Part shown: piece by piece, positions 61,687 through 64,000 of the stretch | Numbering within the stretch: position 1 is the stretch's first letter | How the letters are laid out: each line of letters opens with the position of its first letter | DNA from: Negativicutes bacterium | Lineage (GTDB): Bacteria > Bacillota_C > Negativicutes > Acidaminococcales > Acidaminococcaceae | DNA: 64,000 nucleotides | Reading direction: 5' to 3' | NCBI GenBank assembly: GCA_009930275.1 | Contig: RZYP01000001.1 | Span: 1 to 64,000, forward strand | The notes under the pieces: model-generated | What the model saw: only the letters and a program-made list of their open reading frames with translations | What the model was told of the DNA's origin: nothing | The model's database searches: none | Program-made: the position numbers and the translations under genes

Positions 61687-62534
61687 GCCAATCCGCATTT
61701 CCGAATATAGAAACAGCATGGTGCCCAGGCTGCGGCAATCATGGTATTCTTAGCGCATTGAAAGAAGCACTAAGTGCAATGGATAAGAAGCCGCATGAGG
61801 TTTTGATTGTGAGCGGCATTGGGCAGGCGGCAAAATTGCCCCAATATATTACCGCGAACGGCTTCAGCGGCTTGCATGGCAGGGGAGTACCGGCAGCGGT
61901 AGCGGCAAAAATTGCTAATAAAAAATTAACCGTTATCGTTAATAGTGGTGATGGCGATTCTTACGGTGAAGGTGGAAATCATCTCATCCATAACATTAGG
62001 AGAAATGTCGATATCACCCATTTTGTTCATGACAATCAAGTTTATGGCCTCACGAAGGGGCAGGCTTCGCCAACTTCTGACCTTGGTTATATTACTGATT
62101 TGCAACCGAATGGGTCAAGTAATATTCCGCTTAATCCAATACTTTTAGCCATTGCGTTGGGCGGCGGGTTTGTTGCCAGAGCCTTTAGCGGGGAACGTGA
62201 ACACTTGATTGAGGTAATGATGGCAGGAATTAAGCATAAAGGCTATGCTTTAATCGATATTTTGCAGCCCTGTGTAAGTTTTAATAAAGTTAATACGTAT
62301 CAATGGTACAAGGAGAGAATTTATAAATTGGGAGACGGCTACGATCCGCAGAATAAATTGCTGGCAATGGAAAAGTCCATGGAATGGGGTGACAAAATCC
62401 CTATAGGAATTTTTTATAAAGAGGAAAAGCCTGATTTTCATGACAAAATTGATTTTTTAAAAACTGGAGCGTCTTTAGTAGATATAGACATCGATCTGGA
62501 TAAGATAAGCAGATTTATGAAGGATTTTATGTAA
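61683..62534 (+). CDS. korB: 2-oxoacid:ferredoxin oxidoreductase, beta subunit
   Basis: The protein has 283 residues. WCPGCGNHGI supplies the Fe-S cysteines, SGIGQAAKLPQYI and GDGDSYGEGGNH bind thiamine diphosphate and Mg2+, with VYGLTKGQASPTS, a typical KorB segment. It forms the active site with KorA. There is no delta ferredoxin subunit gene nearby. Substrate is most likely 2-oxoglutarate, but this is not proven by sequence. Confidence 0.9.
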   Translation: MSQSAFPNIETAWCPGCGNHGILSALKEALSAMDKKPHEVLIVSGIGQAAKLPQYITANGFSGLHGRGVPAAVAAKIANKKLTVIVNSGDGDSYGEGGNHLIHNIRRNVDITHFVHDNQVYGLTKGQASPTSDLGYITDLQPNGSSNIPLNPILLAIALGGGFVARAFSGEREHLIEVMMAGIKHKGYALIDILQPCVSFNKVNTYQWYKERIYKLGDGYDPQNKLLAMEKSMEWGDKIPIGIFYKEEKPDFHDKIDFLKTGASLVDIDIDLDKISRFMKDFM

Positions 62535-62771
62535 GCAGCGAGAGTTGATTCAAAGCATGAAAATACCTATAATACTCGGGCAACCCTTCCACCTATGAAA
62601 GGGAAAATTATTGTTAAATGAATGGACTTAAAACGTTATTACTTGTGCTTGATTTGAGTTGCATGCGTTATTTTTCTTTGAATTGAAGCATGCTGACATC
62701 AATTATGGTATTTGCTCAGCATTAGTGAATAAAACGAGTAAATAAGTCGGTTGAAAAGTTGGTGATAAGTA

Positions 62772-63425
62772 ATGAAAAAAGTGGTCTGCATAATAACATT
62801 GTTATTTTTTGCTTTATTTCTGACTTCATGCAGAGATAGCGAGAAACAAACAAAAGACGGGACATCTGGTGCCACAAAAAGCAGATATAGTGAATTAGAA
62901 ATAAATGAATATAAAGGTATAAGACTGGATCCTTCAGTGGGTCCTAGAGACAATTCAATAAAGGGCATTCAAAAGGTTGAAATAACGAACTATGTTTTAA
63001 AAGTAACCGGATTAGTTAAAAATCCAGTTTCTTTGACTTATAAAGAGGTGTTGATGCTTCCGTCTTACGAGAAACTTGTTACATTAAACTGTGTAGAAGG
63101 CTGGCACGCAACAATCCTGTGGAAAGGGGTGCTGCTAAGCGATATCATGAAATTGGCCGAACCTGATACTAAGGCTAATACGGTTATTTTTCACAGCATT
63201 GATGGTTATACAACATCTCTGCCATTAAAGTTGATTTTAGATAAAAGAATTATTTTAGCCTATTCTTCAAATAAAATAACATTACCGCCTGCGCTTGGAT
63301 ATCCTTTTATAGTAGTTGCTGAAGATAAGGCTGGCTATAAATGGGCTAGGTGGGTGACCGAAATTGAATTATCAGATAATGCCAATTATAAAGGTTACTG
63401 GGAACAAAGGGGATATCCAAACTAG
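62772..63425 (+). CDS. Molybdopterin-domain (sulfite-oxidase-like) lipoprotein
   Basis: The protein has 217 residues. A lipobox LTSC (about residue 20) gives an envelope lipoprotein. The rest is an Oxidored_molyb domain with NYVLKVTGLVKNPVSLTYKEV, the potential molybdenum Cys in LNCVEGWHATILWKGVLLSDIM, and GYPFIVVAEDKAGYKWARWV. It lacks the C-terminal dimerisation domain. A role in redox chemistry at the cell surface is plausible; cofactor loading is inferred. Confidence 0.85.
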   Translation: MKKVVCIITLLFFALFLTSCRDSEKQTKDGTSGATKSRYSELEINEYKGIRLDPSVGPRDNSIKGIQKVEITNYVLKVTGLVKNPVSLTYKEVLMLPSYEKLVTLNCVEGWHATILWKGVLLSDIMKLAEPDTKANTVIFHSIDGYTTSLPLKLILDKRIILAYSSNKITLPPALGYPFIVVAEDKAGYKWARWVTEIELSDNANYKGYWEQRGYPN

Positions 63426-63480
63426 ACTAAGACCTTGGGATTATGGTTAAGTTATAGCAAGATCGAAAGGAGAGTGCAAA

Positions 63481-64000
63481 ATGAAGATTATTATTATCGG
63501 CGGGGTAGCAGGAGGAACTACGGCTGCTGCCAAAGCCAGACGTAATGATAAGACGGCCGAGATCAAGATATTCGAAGCTGACCAAGATATTTCCTACGCT
63601 GGTTGTGCGCTGCCCTATTATATAAGTGATAAGATAGCAGATCGCACAGAAGTAGTACCAAGGAATCCTGCTTTCTTTAAACAAAAATATAATATTGATA
63701 TCTTTACCGGCCATCGCGTATTGGAAATTAAACCGGAAGTAAAAATGCTGACGATAGAGAATTTGGCTACGCAAGAAGTATTCGAAGAGACTTATGACAA
63801 ACTTTTACTTGCTACAGGAGCAGTTTCCACAGTATTGCCGATTGAAGGAAGCGATAAAGATAATGTGTTTTATTTGCGTACTGTTGCAAACGCGGACAAA
63901 ATTCGCAAATTCATATTAGAAGAAAATCCAAAAAGTGCTGTGATTGTCGGAACTGGCTTTATCGGGATGGAGTTGGCGGAAAGCTTTTCCACAATGGGTA
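63481..64000 (+). CDS. CoA-disulfide reductase / NADH oxidase-like flavoprotein, 3'-truncated by the window
   Basis: The first 173 residues are visible and the frame is open to the end of the window. IIIGGVAGGTTAAAKARR is the FAD site; SYAGCALPYYI carries the single redox Cys used by CoA-disulfide reductases; VIVGTGFIGMELAESF begins the NAD-binding domain. Full members have about 450 to 560 residues, and some carry rhodanese domains at the end, which cannot be judged here. GAAAGGAGAG precedes ATG. Confidence 0.88.
   Translation, partial: MKIIIIGGVAGGTTAAAKARRNDKTAEIKIFEADQDISYAGCALPYYISDKIADRTEVVPRNPAFFKQKYNIDIFTGHRVLEIKPEVKMLTIENLATQEVFEETYDKLLLATGAVSTVLPIEGSDKDNVFYLRTVANADKIRKFILEENPKSAVIVGTGFIGMELAESFSTMG

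Overview
The window looks like the chromosome of an anaerobic, endospore-lineage Firmicute with an outer membrane, most likely a member of the Negativicutes close to Sporomusa or Pelosinus. This is inferred from the moderate-to-low GC content, strong GGAGG ribosome sites, an AsmA-like outer-membrane biogenesis protein, a Na+-type N-ATPase operon, a minimal SUF-like pair, a ferredoxin-type 2-oxoacid oxidoreductase and many anaerobe-style amino-acid genes. No rRNA or tRNA gene was seen, so the assignment is not proven.

Positions 1-9.4 kb are the right end of a prophage: a tail protein cut by the window edge, a DUF2793 protein, holin, amidase, a coiled-coil membrane protein that may act in lysis, a 57-residue ORF, and three overlapping large serine recombinase genes. 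The middle recombinase has no catalytic domain. Behind them sits a possible defence unit: a near-consensus promoter, a short structured RNA ending in a terminator, and an Abi_2-family HEPN protein.

From 9.4 to 10.7 kb there are two copies of a 3'-terminal rlmD tail (peptide HVECVALIERK plus downstream terminator), with a third, diverged copy at 28.06 kb. Homology starts abruptly at the same motif, CA(C/T)GT(T/G)GAGTG, in all three. This is the pattern expected of serial insertions into the 3' end of the 23S rRNA methyltransferase gene. An RDD-family gene lies between the first two copies and an IS3-type remnant follows the second.

Positions 11.3-22.4 kb hold an amino-acid catabolic region: a short GAF-plus-Fis regulator without an AAA+ domain, diaminopropionate ammonia-lyase, a YgeY-type hydrolase, a D-aminoacylase, two paralogous polar-amino-acid ABC transporters (the first with a frameshifted binding protein) and a second M20 hydrolase. 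Two transcription units begin with the same arrangement: a sigma-A promoter, a TCTCA-AAA-TGAGA type palindrome in its spacer, and an intrinsic terminator before the first gene.

Positions 22.6-31 kb contain two fasciclin proteins, a SOUL protein, a PAS-GGDEF diguanylate cyclase, a ZIP metal transporter, a CGGC protein, an unrecognised membrane protein and a class II photolyase. From 31.2 to 35.9 kb runs an OpuC-like ABC transporter operon continuing into DUF6125, MTH1187-type thiamine-binding and DUF89 genes. A c-di-GMP-I riboswitch with its own terminator precedes an AsmA-like gene (36.2-38.0 kb), followed by a serine beta-lactamase-like protein, a regulator, an M20 amidohydrolase with an MFS transporter, a CstA transporter, a TGS-type nucleoside kinase and a zinc-ribbon protein.

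Positions 49.2-55.8 kb are a complete N-ATPase operon (atpDCQRBEFAG). The c subunit carries a double-glutamate Na+ site, and the b subunit ends in a delta-like domain. The window closes with an Fsr-type MFS transporter, a NagD-like phosphatase, SmsC/SmsB, KorAB, a molybdopterin-domain lipoprotein and the start of a CoA-disulfide-reductase-like flavoprotein. All assignments come from reading the sequence; no database search was run.
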